Shown here one piece after another: positions 1 through 5,585 of a stretch of 7,622 nt of DNA (within the stretch, counting starts at the first letter, position 1; each line of letters begins with the position of its first letter). This stretch comes from an uncultured Blautia sp. (GTDB lineage: Bacteria; Bacillota; Clostridia; Lachnospirales; Lachnospiraceae): positions 1 through 7,622 of the forward strand of contig NZ_CAKRXI010000067.1 in assembly GCF_934424005.1 (NCBI RefSeq), read 5' to 3'. The position numbers and the translations under genes are program-made. Below the pieces are notes generated by a model, which was not told the origin of the DNA, did no database searches, and worked only from the letters and a program-made list of their open reading frames with translations.

Positions 1-13
1 GCGTCAGAGAAAC

Positions 14-388
14 TTATTCAGGAAGAAAATGCAGGTGCTCTTTCCATAATTCTTTAAAGAGTGCTTCTACGGTCCAGAAAATATTTTGAGGAGTAATGAT
101 TGCTTTTAAGGGAACTGGCTGAGCACCAGTCTGTTTGTAGTCTGCCAGGAAGGTATCTATCTGTGCGGAATCTATTCCAGAGAATACAATCATTTCCAGA
201 GGAAAATCCGGGCCGTTATAGATTACTTTTTCTTTAGCAAATCCCTGAATCCCGGCGAGGGCACCAAGTTTCTGATTATAATCTTTTCGAGAGATTTCTT
301 TTATCTGAATTCTGTTTTTTTGAGCAATACTGCGGACTGCTCTGCGTTTTTCTTTTCCAAGTCCAAAAGTTAAGATAATCTGAGCCAT
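14..388 (-). CDS. DUF3783 domain protein, function unknown
   Basis: A 124-residue protein of the DUF3783 family, recognised from its layout. A short N-terminal beta strand (MAQIILTFGL) is followed by a basic helix (about 12-22). Then comes an IKEISRKDYNQKLGALAGI-type segment (about 29-47), a central LEMIVFSGID strand (about 64-73), and the C-terminal signature VPLKAIITPQN...W...L..EL..EH (about 92-119). The length is normal for the family. No signal peptide, membrane segment or catalytic motif is visible, so it is probably cytosolic, and no biochemical role is known to me. The start is supported by AAGGA at 396-400, seven bases upstream of ATG. It is transcribed divergently from the rRNA methyltransferase gene, with 185 bases between them, and nothing else in the window forms an operon with it. 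Family assignment is confident; function is not. Confidence 0.85.
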   Translation of the reverse strand: MAQIILTFGLGKEKRRAVRSIAQKNRIQIKEISRKDYNQKLGALAGIQGFAKEKVIYNGPDFPLEMIVFSGIDSAQIDTFLADYKQTGAQPVPLKAIITPQNIFWTVEALFKELWKEHLHFLPE

Positions 389-428
389 TTTTCCATCCTT
401 TATATGTTGAATTTATAATGAGAATTAT

Positions 429-457
429 TTAGCATTTTTTTATAAATATTCTATAAT
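429..457 (+). promoter_or_regulatory. Candidate sigma-A promoter for the rRNA methyltransferase gene
   Basis: TTAGCA at 429-434 (4 of 6 to TTGACA), a 17-base spacer, and a perfect TATAAT at 452-457. Transcription would start near 464, leaving a leader of about 110 bases. A TATAAT can occur by chance in DNA this AT-rich, and the -35 is weak, so confidence is moderate. Confidence 0.45.
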
Positions 458-461
458 ATTT

Positions 462-527
462 TTACATGTAATGGCAACAGGAAATTTCTGTATGTCATTT
501 GACGATCGCAGTAATTGTAATTTCCTG
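462..527 (+). promoter_or_regulatory. Palindrome and long-loop inverted repeat in the leader of the methyltransferase gene
   Basis: A perfect 10-base palindrome, TTACATGTAA (462-471), lies just after the candidate -10, where a repressor could bind. Beyond it a perfect 9-bp inverted repeat, CAGGAAATT (478-486) with AATTTCCTG (519-527), encloses 32 bases that include CGATCG. In RNA this could form a long stem-loop ending about 46 bases before the start codon. I match it to no known riboswitch or protein-binding leader. A structured leader is possible; coincidence cannot be excluded. Confidence 0.3.
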
Positions 528-573
528 AGTTTCAGTGTAAGATATCCATATCCTAGGAAAGTGAAAAAATAGC

Positions 574-1305
574 ATGAATGATAAATTTGTAGTATGTATT
601 GGAAAAGGTGGACAACGGGACCAGGCAGAATCTTTTGCACTGAAAACGGAGAGCATCATTGCAGATAAACCAGGGAAAAACCTGACAGTTTTGTTCGATT
701 CGAAAGGTATTTCTCTGACGGGATATGGATTAACCTATCAGGGCGATTTTGAAAATATGCTTCATCGTGTCACAAACGGGAGATTGCAGCATGAAATGCT
801 GGTGCGGGCTGCCAAATCAGAAAAAGAAGGACGCAAGGCGATTGATGCCACGGCAGGTATGGGAGAAGATGCCTTCCTGCTTGCAGCGCAGGGATACGAA
901 GTAACCCTGTACGAGCAGAATCCGGTCGTTGCTGTCCTTTTGAAAGACGCACTGCGGCGTGCAAAGAAACATCCGATATTGAAGGAAATCGCAGCCCGGA
1001 TGAAACTGGTCGAGGGAGACAGCGTAGAATGTATGTCCAAACTTCTGGATCCGGTAGATGTTATTTACCTCGATCCCATGTTCCCGGCACGACAGAAATC
1101 CAGCCTCATCAACAAGAAGCTACAGCTGATCCAGAAACTTGAACCACCATGCTCCGAAGAGACGGATCTCTTTGATGCAGCAATCAAAGCTACACCGGAG
1201 AAGATTATCGTAAAACGTCCGCTGAAGAGCGAATTCCTTGCCGGAAGAAAGCCTTCCTACACGTTAAATGGAAAAGCCATCCGTTATGATTGTTATACAT
1301 TATAA
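574..1305 (+). CDS. rsmJ: RsmJ-type class I SAM-dependent methyltransferase (probable 16S rRNA guanine-N2 methyltransferase)
   Basis: A 243-residue protein resembling RsmJ (YhiQ), which in E. coli makes m2G1516 in 16S rRNA using S-adenosylmethionine. The visible signatures run in RsmJ order: SAM-binding loop DATAGMGEDAF (91-101), YEQNPVVAVLL (113-123), catalytic-region motif VIYLDPMFP (163-171) followed by QKSSL, and IIVKRP (211-216). Length is close to the E. coli protein (about 250). The N-terminal 85 residues are more diverged. The start ATG at 574 has only a poor ribosome site: AGGAAAG at 555-561 is 12 bases upstream of it, so translation may be weak or the start imperfectly assigned. No partner gene is adjacent: the neighbour upstream is divergent and the one downstream convergent. 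The protein should be cytosolic, acting on the small subunit. The family call is firm; the exact rRNA target is inferred from homology. Confidence 0.88.
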   Translation: MNDKFVVCIGKGGQRDQAESFALKTESIIADKPGKNLTVLFDSKGISLTGYGLTYQGDFENMLHRVTNGRLQHEMLVRAAKSEKEGRKAIDATAGMGEDAFLLAAQGYEVTLYEQNPVVAVLLKDALRRAKKHPILKEIAARMKLVEGDSVECMSKLLDPVDVIYLDPMFPARQKSSLINKKLQLIQKLEPPCSEETDLFDAAIKATPEKIIVKRPLKSEFLAGRKPSYTLNGKAIRYDCYTL

Positions 1306-1309
1306 AGAA

Positions 1310-1331
1310 ATTAGAAAGACATTAGAAAGAC
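1310..1331 (+). repeat. Tandem duplication of an 11-base unit
   Basis: ATTAGAAAGAC occurs twice head to tail (1310-1320 and 1321-1331), starting five bases after the methyltransferase stop codon. It looks like a small slippage duplication in untranslated DNA. No function is suggested. Confidence 0.8.
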
Positions 1332-1429
1332 ATCTATCACATGGAGATTTATTCTTGGCGTATTGCCTTTTATTGTGGATAATAATGGAACTCGAAGAAG
1401 TGTAGTGTAAGATTAGACTAAAATGTAAA

Positions 1430-1447
1430 GATGATATTTGAAGTATT
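1430..1447 (+). repeat. Left copy of an 18-base direct repeat bracketing the dehydrogenase operon
   Basis: GATGATATTTGAAGTATT here matches 17 of 18 bases of 4327-4344, in the same orientation. This copy lies beyond the 3' end of the aldehyde dehydrogenase gene; the other lies in the divergent promoter region upstream of the alcohol dehydrogenase gene. The two copies therefore flank the operon as direct repeats about 2.9 kb apart. This copy lacks the inverted partner seen at the other one. Confidence 0.6.
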
Positions 1448-1449
1448 CG

Positions 1450-1484
1450 GGAAGGGAACCTCTGGATATACAGATATCCCTTCC
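1450..1484 (-). terminator. Hairpin between convergent genes, possible bidirectional terminator
   Basis: GGAAGGGA (1450-1457) pairs perfectly with TCCCTTCC (1477-1484). An inner TCTG/CAGA stem (1461-1464 with 1471-1474) and a 6-base loop extend the structure. It begins seven bases after the aldehyde dehydrogenase stop on the minus strand. No clean T-run follows on that strand. On the plus strand a modestly T-rich stretch (1486-1498) follows, so it could also end transcripts from the methyltransferase gene, although that gene stopped 145 bases earlier. The hairpin is clear; intrinsic termination is uncertain. Confidence 0.45.
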
Positions 1485-1491
1485 GTCATAT

Positions 1492-2871
1492 TTATTTCAA
1501 GAAGAAATGAATCAACTTATCATTAATTCTCTTATATGGCTGGTATCTCATTGGCAGATCCAGCCATGTTTTTTTGTCCACGATACTCTTATAATGGGAG
1601 AAAGTCCGGAAGCCTTCACGGCCATGATAACCACCCATACCACTTTCACCAAATCCCCCAAAAGGCATTTCACTGGTCGCGAGATGGATAATGGTGTCGT
1701 TGATACAGCCACCACCGAACTGGCACTGAGAGGTGACCTTACGAGCAGCCACTTTATCACGGGTAAAAAAGTACAGAGCAAGCGGATGCGGCATAGAATT
1801 GATCTTACCGATTAACTCATCCAGTGAATTATAGGTGAGAACGGGCATGACTGGCCCGAAAATTTCTTCTTGCATTACTTTATCTTCATAGGTTACATGA
1901 TCCATAACTGTAGGTTCAATACGCAGTGTATTGTGATCATTATGGCCGCCGAAAATGACTTTATCATGATCGATCAGACCTGAAATTCGATGGAAATGTT
2001 TTTCATTGATGATCTTTCCGTAATTTGAACTGGAAAGCGGCTGTTCCCCAAATTGAAGTGAAATCTGTTTTTTTACTTCTGCAAGAAAAGCATCCTTAAC
2101 AGAACTGTGACAGCAGATATAATCCGGAGCAACACAAGTCTGTCCGCAGTTCAGATATTTACCAAAAACAATCCGCCGTGCAGCCAGTTTCAAATCAGCA
2201 GATTCGTCAACAATACAGGGACTTTTTCCGCCAAGTTCAAGCGTTACAGGAGTAAGATGTGCGGAGGCTTTTTTCATTACTTCTCTGCCGACATTCTGAC
2301 TGCCGGTGAAAAAGATGTAATCAAAATGTTCTTCCAGCAGGCTGGTGTTTTCCGCACGTCCACCGGTGACAACTGCAACCATCTCCGGAGAAAAACATTC
2401 CCGGATCATTTTTTCAATCAACTTACTGGTATTCGGTGAATAAGCACTTGGTTTCAGAATCACGGTGTTTCCGGCAGCAATTGCGTCAATCAGTGGATCA
2501 AGAGAGAGCAGGAACGGATAATTCCATGGACTCATGATCAGAACGACACCATATGGACCTGGTTTGGTAAAACTCCGGGAATGAAACTGCGAGAGTGGTG
2601 TGTGCACCCGTTTTTCACGTGCGAATCTGCGTATATGTTTCAGCATATAAGAAATTTCACTTAAGACCAGACCTGTTTCACACATATAGCTTTCGAAATT
2701 ACTTTTGCCAAGATCTGCTTCCAGAGCCGAGGCAATCTCTGTTTCATATTTTTGAATACATGTTTTCAGTTTTTTTAATGCATGAATGCGCCCTTCTATA
2801 TTTAAAGTTTCATTACTGTAAAAATACGCTCGCTGTTTTTCTATAAGTTCATGAATGTCATTCTGATTCAT
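1492..2871 (-). CDS. NAD(P)-dependent aldehyde dehydrogenase, class 3-like (non-acylating)
   Basis: A 459-residue aldehyde dehydrogenase that oxidises an aldehyde to its carboxylate. Catalytic features are all present: N117 in SPWNYPF (114-120), cofactor-binding K140 in LKPSAYSP, FFTGS...G (187-195), general base E212 in LELGGKSP, nucleophile C246 in NCGQTC, EEIFGP (335-340) and PFGGFGESGMGGYHG (403-417). The 34-residue spacing from Glu to Cys, the absence of the N-terminal extension of class 1/2 enzymes, and the C-terminal MRYQPY segment point to the ALDH3 group, known for medium/long-chain or aromatic aldehydes. The last residues (KLIHFFLK) are amphipathic, with no full membrane helix. The ATG at 2871 is chosen over one 63 bases upstream because an AGGAGG site lies nine bases before it. 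It overlaps the alcohol dehydrogenase stop by 14 bases, so the two are probably translationally coupled. The physiological substrate and direction cannot be read from sequence. Confidence 0.93.
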   Translation of the reverse strand: MNQNDIHELIEKQRAYFYSNETLNIEGRIHALKKLKTCIQKYETEIASALEADLGKSNFESYMCETGLVLSEISYMLKHIRRFAREKRVHTPLSQFHSRSFTKPGPYGVVLIMSPWNYPFLLSLDPLIDAIAAGNTVILKPSAYSPNTSKLIEKMIRECFSPEMVAVVTGGRAENTSLLEEHFDYIFFTGSQNVGREVMKKASAHLTPVTLELGGKSPCIVDESADLKLAARRIVFGKYLNCGQTCVAPDYICCHSSVKDAFLAEVKKQISLQFGEQPLSSSNYGKIINEKHFHRISGLIDHDKVIFGGHNDHNTLRIEPTVMDHVTYEDKVMQEEIFGPVMPVLTYNSLDELIGKINSMPHPLALYFFTRDKVAARKVTSQCQFGGGCINDTIIHLATSEMPFGGFGESGMGGYHGREGFRTFSHYKSIVDKKTWLDLPMRYQPYKRINDKLIHFFLK

Positions 2872-4090
2872 TCGAAGCGTCCTCCTGTTTTTTGTCCATG
2901 AGAATATAATAAAATTTTTCCAGTTCGTGTGCATCCATCAGTACCGGCACCGGATAGAGAGGATTTCCTTCTTTGTCTGCATAATGAGCCAGTTTTGGAA
3001 TGTCTTCTTCTTTGATTTCTGGTATAGTATCCCCGATATTGAAACGTTTTTTCATATCTTTTATTGCCAGGATAAAAGCCTTTGCTGCTGCTTCTTCAGA
3101 AGTATCACTGTCAGCAACACCGGCAGCCTGTGCCAGTCTGGCCAGTTTGGAATATATAGTTTTGCCGTATTCTTCCAGCACAAATGGAAGGATAACAGCA
3201 TTTGCAAGTCCATGAGGAACATTATACTGGCCACCAAGGGTATGTGCAACTGCATGAACATATCCGACATAAGATTTGGTAAAAGCACAGCCTGCAAAAT
3301 AAGAAGCCCGGAGCATATTTTTGCGTGCTTCCTTATCCGAACCGTTTGTATAGGCACGGTCCAGATTTTCGAAGATCAGCTGTACGGCATCCAGTGCATT
3401 CTTTCGTGTACCAGGTGTTGTAGAGTTCCCGATATAAGCTTCGACAGCATGAGTTAAGGCATCCATGCCTGTGGTAGCAGTGATAAATGGCGGAAGGCTT
3501 AAAGTGACTTTCGGATCCAGAACAGCGTATCTTGGAATCAGAGGAAAGTCATTGATCGCATATTTGTATCTTGTTTCTGCATCAGTAATAACAGCTGCAA
3601 GAGTTGTTTCACTTCCGGTTCCGGCAGTTGTAGGAATGGCAATCAGAAGTGGAAGCTTTTTGTGTATTTTCAGGATGCCTTTCATCTGTGCAAGAGACTG
3701 CTTCGGTTTTGCAATGCGCGCAGCAACTGCTTTGGCGCAGTCCATACTGGAGCCACCACCAAAACCAATGATTGCTTTGCATTTGGACTGGTACCAGAGG
3801 TCTTCGGCTTCTTTTACATTGACAGTAGTTGGATTGGCAACCGTTTTGTCATAAATGGAATAAGAAATATTTTTTTCTTTCAGGGCTCTTTCCAGGCGTT
3901 CGGTCAGTCCCAGATTGCGGATGCCTTTATCTGTGATGATAAGAACGTTATCGCATTTCTTTTTGAGGAGAATTTCAGGCAGGGACTTCACGCTTCCGAT
4001 AACTTCAGGATTGCGATATGGAAGGAATGGAAGCGCAAATTTAAAGGCTTTCTGGAAAGAACGACAGTAAATTTTTCGTAATGTATTCAT
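2858..4090 (-). CDS. Iron-containing (group III) alcohol dehydrogenase
   Basis: A 410-residue Fe-dependent alcohol dehydrogenase interconverting a primary alcohol and its aldehyde with NAD(P)(H). The N-terminal nucleotide-binding half carries IIGFGGGSSMDCAKA (107-121) and PTTAGTGSE (153-161). The C-terminal helical half carries the metal site: D210 and H214 in MDALTHAVE, H279 in GYVHAVAH, and H293 in NVPHGLANA. The 14-residue step between the two last histidines equals that in FucO. An N-terminal extension of about 30 residues (RSFQKAFKFALPFLPYRNPEV) precedes the usual fold; it is basic and hydrophobic but is not a convincing signal peptide. AAAGGA at 4101-4106, ten bases upstream, supports the start. 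It is the first gene of an operon with the overlapping aldehyde dehydrogenase, which would take its aldehyde product onward or supply aldehyde for reduction. The substrate is unknown; it is not an AdhE fusion. Confidence 0.93.
   Translation of the reverse strand: MNTLRKIYCRSFQKAFKFALPFLPYRNPEVIGSVKSLPEILLKKKCDNVLIITDKGIRNLGLTERLERALKEKNISYSIYDKTVANPTTVNVKEAEDLWYQSKCKAIIGFGGGSSMDCAKAVAARIAKPKQSLAQMKGILKIHKKLPLLIAIPTTAGTGSETTLAAVITDAETRYKYAINDFPLIPRYAVLDPKVTLSLPPFITATTGMDALTHAVEAYIGNSTTPGTRKNALDAVQLIFENLDRAYTNGSDKEARKNMLRASYFAGCAFTKSYVGYVHAVAHTLGGQYNVPHGLANAVILPFVLEEYGKTIYSKLARLAQAAGVADSDTSEEAAAKAFILAIKDMKKRFNIGDTIPEIKEEDIPKLAHYADKEGNPLYPVPVLMDAHELEKFYYILMDKKQEDASNESE
2881..2886 (-). promoter_or_regulatory. 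Ribosome binding site that fixes the aldehyde dehydrogenase start
   Basis: AGGAGG on the minus strand, nine bases before the ATG at 2871 and inside the 3' end of the alcohol dehydrogenase coding sequence. It favours the 459-residue start over the upstream in-frame ATG at 2934, which would need 77 bases of overlap with the preceding gene. Confidence 0.8.
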
Positions 4091-4156
4091 AAATCTAAAA
4101 TCCTTTCGATGATTTAATTATTTGAATTACAAAATATTTGCGTTTAAAACATTCCT

Positions 4157-4184
4157 ATTATAGCATTCAAATTGGCGTTGTAAA
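4157..4184 (-). promoter_or_regulatory. Promoter of the alcohol/aldehyde dehydrogenase operon
   Basis: On the minus strand, TTTACA (4179-4184; 5 of 6 to consensus), a 16-base spacer, and TATAAT (4157-4162) preceded by TG one base upstream, an extended -10. The predicted transcript starts near 4150, giving a leader of about 60 bases. This is the best sigma-A match on this strand in the divergent gap. Confidence 0.65.
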
Positions 4185-4199
4185 GAAAAATATTCCAGA

Positions 4200-4213
4200 C
4201 TGAAATTTTTCAG
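4200..4213. promoter_or_regulatory. Small dyad upstream of the operon promoter
   Basis: CTGAAA (4200-4205) and TTTCAG (4208-4213) form a perfect dyad with a two-base centre. It lies 15 bases upstream of the -35 of the dehydrogenase operon, a position suited to an activator. No family is assigned and it may be chance in AT-rich DNA. Confidence 0.25.
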
Positions 4214-4284
4214 AACAAAAACAAGCCAGAAACAGGATGGTTGCCATGTCAAGATGTATGCAGACGATAAAATTCATAAAAATA

Positions 4285-4312
4285 TTGACTTCAACCATAC
4301 TTCAAGTATTAT
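4285..4312 (+). promoter_or_regulatory. Candidate promoter of the DUF362 gene
   Basis: TTGACT (4285-4290; 5 of 6), a 16-base spacer, and TATTAT (4307-4312; 5 of 6). A second TATTAT at 4310-4315 would give a 19-base spacer. The transcript would start near 4320 and carry the right arm of the adjacent inverted repeat in its roughly 47-base leader. It is the only good promoter on this strand close to the gene. Confidence 0.55.
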
Positions 4313-4343
4313 TATATTTATTGAGGGATAATATTTGAAGTAT
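4288..4343 (+). promoter_or_regulatory. Cluster of ACTTCAA elements and 16-bp inverted repeat over the DUF362 promoter
   Basis: ACTTCAA occurs at 4288-4294 and again at 4299-4305, eleven bases (one helical turn) apart, and in inverse orientation at 4335-4341 (TTGAAGT). ATACTTCAAGTATTAT (4297-4312) and ATAATATTTGAAGTAT (4328-4343) are complementary at 15 of 16 positions around a 15-base centre. The left arm contains its own palindrome, ATACTT-C-AAGTAT (4297-4309). The left elements overlap the -35 to -10 region and the right element lies in the leader. This is a plausible looping operator or an RNA hairpin ending nine bases before the AGGAGG ribosome site (4353-4358). The regulator is unknown. 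Confidence 0.55.
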
Positions 4344-4344
4344 T
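4327..4344 (+). repeat. Right copy of an 18-base direct repeat bracketing the dehydrogenase operon
   Basis: GATAATATTTGAAGTATT matches 17 of 18 bases of the copy at 1430-1447, in the same orientation. This copy is also the right arm of the promoter-region inverted repeat of the DUF362 gene, so here it is probably regulatory. Confidence 0.6.
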
Positions 4345-4366
4345 TTTATATTAGGAGGATTCAAAC

Positions 4367-5491
4367 ATGGAAAAATCAACCGTTTTTTTTACTGATTTTC
4401 GCTGTCCGGTCGGAACAAGTCAGTTGGATAAGTTAAGAAAGCTCTGTGTGGCAGCCGGTATCAAAGATATTGATATGGATGGAAAATTTGTAGCTATTAA
4501 GATGCATTTTGGTGAGCTCGGAAATTTGGCATTTCTTCGTCCGAATTATGCAAAAGCTGTTGCAGACCTGTGCAAAGAGCAGGGTGGTATGCCATTTCTG
4601 ACAGACTGTAATACGCTTTATCCGGGAAGCAGAAAGAATGCCCTGGAGCATCTGGACTGTGCAAACTTAAATGGATTTAATACGATTACAACAGGATGCC
4701 AGATCATTATCGGTGATGGTCTGAGAGGTACGGATGAAATAGAAGTACCGGTAGTGAATGGTGAGTATTGCAAAACCGCACTGATCGGACATGCAATCAT
4801 GGATGCAGATGTTTTTATCAGCCTGAGTCATTTTAAGGGACATGAAGCAACAGGCTTTGGCGGTGCCCTTAAAAATATTGGTATGGGTTGTGGAAGCCGT
4901 GCAGGAAAGATGCAGCAGCATGCAAGTGGCAAGCCGGCAGTCAATGCAGATGTCTGTCGTGGATGTCGTCGCTGTGCCAAAGAATGTGGAAGTGACGCAA
5001 TTACATATGTAAACAAAAAAGCTGTGATCGATTATGACAAATGTAAGGGTTGTGGAAGATGCATTGGAGCCTGCAGTTTTGATGCTGTCTATAATCCAAA
5101 CAGCAGTGCAAACGAGCTGCTTGACCGTAAGATGGCAGAATATGCACAGGCAGTCTGTCATGGACGCCCGCATTTCCATATCGCACTGGTTCAGGATATC
5201 AGTCCAAACTGTGACTGCCACGGTGAGAATGATGCACCGATCCTTCCGGATATCGGAATGTTTGCAAGCTTTGACCCGGTTGCACTGGATCAGGCATGTG
5301 CAGATGCCTGTCTGAAGGCAACACCGATTGCAGACAGTCAGCTGGGTGAACATCTGGCAGAGCCGGGATGGCATTGCCACCATGATCATTTCAAGGATTC
5401 CAATCCGAATATTGAATGGAAGGCAACTCTGGATCAGGCTGAGAAGATCGGTCTTGGAACAAGAGAGTATGAGCTGAAGAGAATTAAATAA
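4367..5491 (+). CDS. DUF362 domain protein with two [4Fe-4S] clusters
   Basis: A 374-residue DUF362-family iron-sulfur protein, probably a cytosolic electron carrier or redox enzyme whose substrate is unknown. DUF362 signatures: KMHFGELGN (45-53), a TDCNTLYPGSR-type loop (79-89), and the segment at 154-178 with SHFKGH, a glycine-rich GFGGALKN and GMGCGSR. Two ferredoxin motifs follow, each CxxCxxCxxxC: C197, C200, C203, C207 and C226, C229, C232, C236. The proline usual after the fourth cysteine is absent from both (G208 and S237). The C-terminal part has PNCDCHGEND (C282, C284, H285), ASFDPVALDQA (300-310) and a WHCHHDH cluster (335-341), which could bind further metal. There is no signal peptide or membrane segment. 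AGGAGG (4353-4358) lies eight bases before the ATG. It is divergent from the dehydrogenase operon and monocistronic, ending at a strong terminator. Family certain, activity not. Confidence 0.9.
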   Translation: MEKSTVFFTDFRCPVGTSQLDKLRKLCVAAGIKDIDMDGKFVAIKMHFGELGNLAFLRPNYAKAVADLCKEQGGMPFLTDCNTLYPGSRKNALEHLDCANLNGFNTITTGCQIIIGDGLRGTDEIEVPVVNGEYCKTALIGHAIMDADVFISLSHFKGHEATGFGGALKNIGMGCGSRAGKMQQHASGKPAVNADVCRGCRRCAKECGSDAITYVNKKAVIDYDKCKGCGRCIGACSFDAVYNPNSSANELLDRKMAEYAQAVCHGRPHFHIALVQDISPNCDCHGENDAPILPDIGMFASFDPVALDQACADACLKATPIADSQLGEHLAEPGWHCHHDHFKDSNPNIEWKATLDQAEKIGLGTREYELKRIK

Positions 5492-5496
5492 ATCAG

Positions 5497-5539
5497 AAAG
5501 ACCTGCTGTTTTGATCGAAAGTGTACAGCAGGTCTTTTT
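5497..5539 (+). terminator. Strong rho-independent terminator of the DUF362 gene, probably bidirectional
   Basis: AAAGACCTGCTGT (5497-5509) pairs perfectly with ACAGCAGGTCTTT (5525-5537): 13 bp around a 15-base loop, followed by a T-run at 5535-5539. It begins five bases after the stop codon. On the minus strand the same stem is followed by a T-rich stretch, so it can also stop transcription of the convergent flavodiiron gene, which ends at 5586. Confidence 0.9.
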
Positions 5540-5556
5540 ATGGATTGAATGTTTAA

Positions 5557-5573
5557 CAGATCACAATGATCTG
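5557..5573 (-). terminator. Small hairpin just after the flavodiiron gene
   Basis: CAGATCA (5557-5563) and TGATCTG (5567-5573) form a perfect 7-bp stem with a 3-base loop, twelve bases beyond the flavodiiron stop codon. No proper T-run follows on either strand, so it is more likely a 3'-end stabiliser or weak accessory terminator ahead of the strong hairpin at 5497-5537. Confidence 0.35.
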
Positions 5574-5585
5574 AATTGGAGGTTT

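Noticed and set aside
1355..1376. A GGC-GTATT-GCC hairpin with following T residues after the methyltransferase gene as its terminator.
   Set aside because: The stem is only three base pairs and the following stretch is interrupted, too weak to call.
1431..1815. Plus-strand frames starting around 1431-1438, next to the left direct repeat.
   Set aside because: The frame from 1431 stops after 31 codons and the one from 1438 is antisense to the aldehyde dehydrogenase; neither has a convincing ribosome site.
2927..3457. Plus-strand open frames opposite the alcohol dehydrogenase gene.
   Set aside because: They are fully antisense to a complete iron-alcohol dehydrogenase, and the translations show no family signature.
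4285..4315. A MerR-type promoter, since TTGACT and a TATTAT can be spaced by 19 bases with palindromic DNA between them.
   Set aside because: MerR-type dyads are centred in the spacer. The palindrome here is centred at 4303, three bases off the spacer centre and running up to the -10, and a 16-base spacing to another TATTAT fits equally well.
4667..5389. A long open frame on the minus strand (240 codons) opposite the DUF362 gene.
   Set aside because: It is wholly antisense to a gene with clear family motifs; its translation is rich in Cys, Ile and Thr with no recognisable domain, and it has no promoter context.
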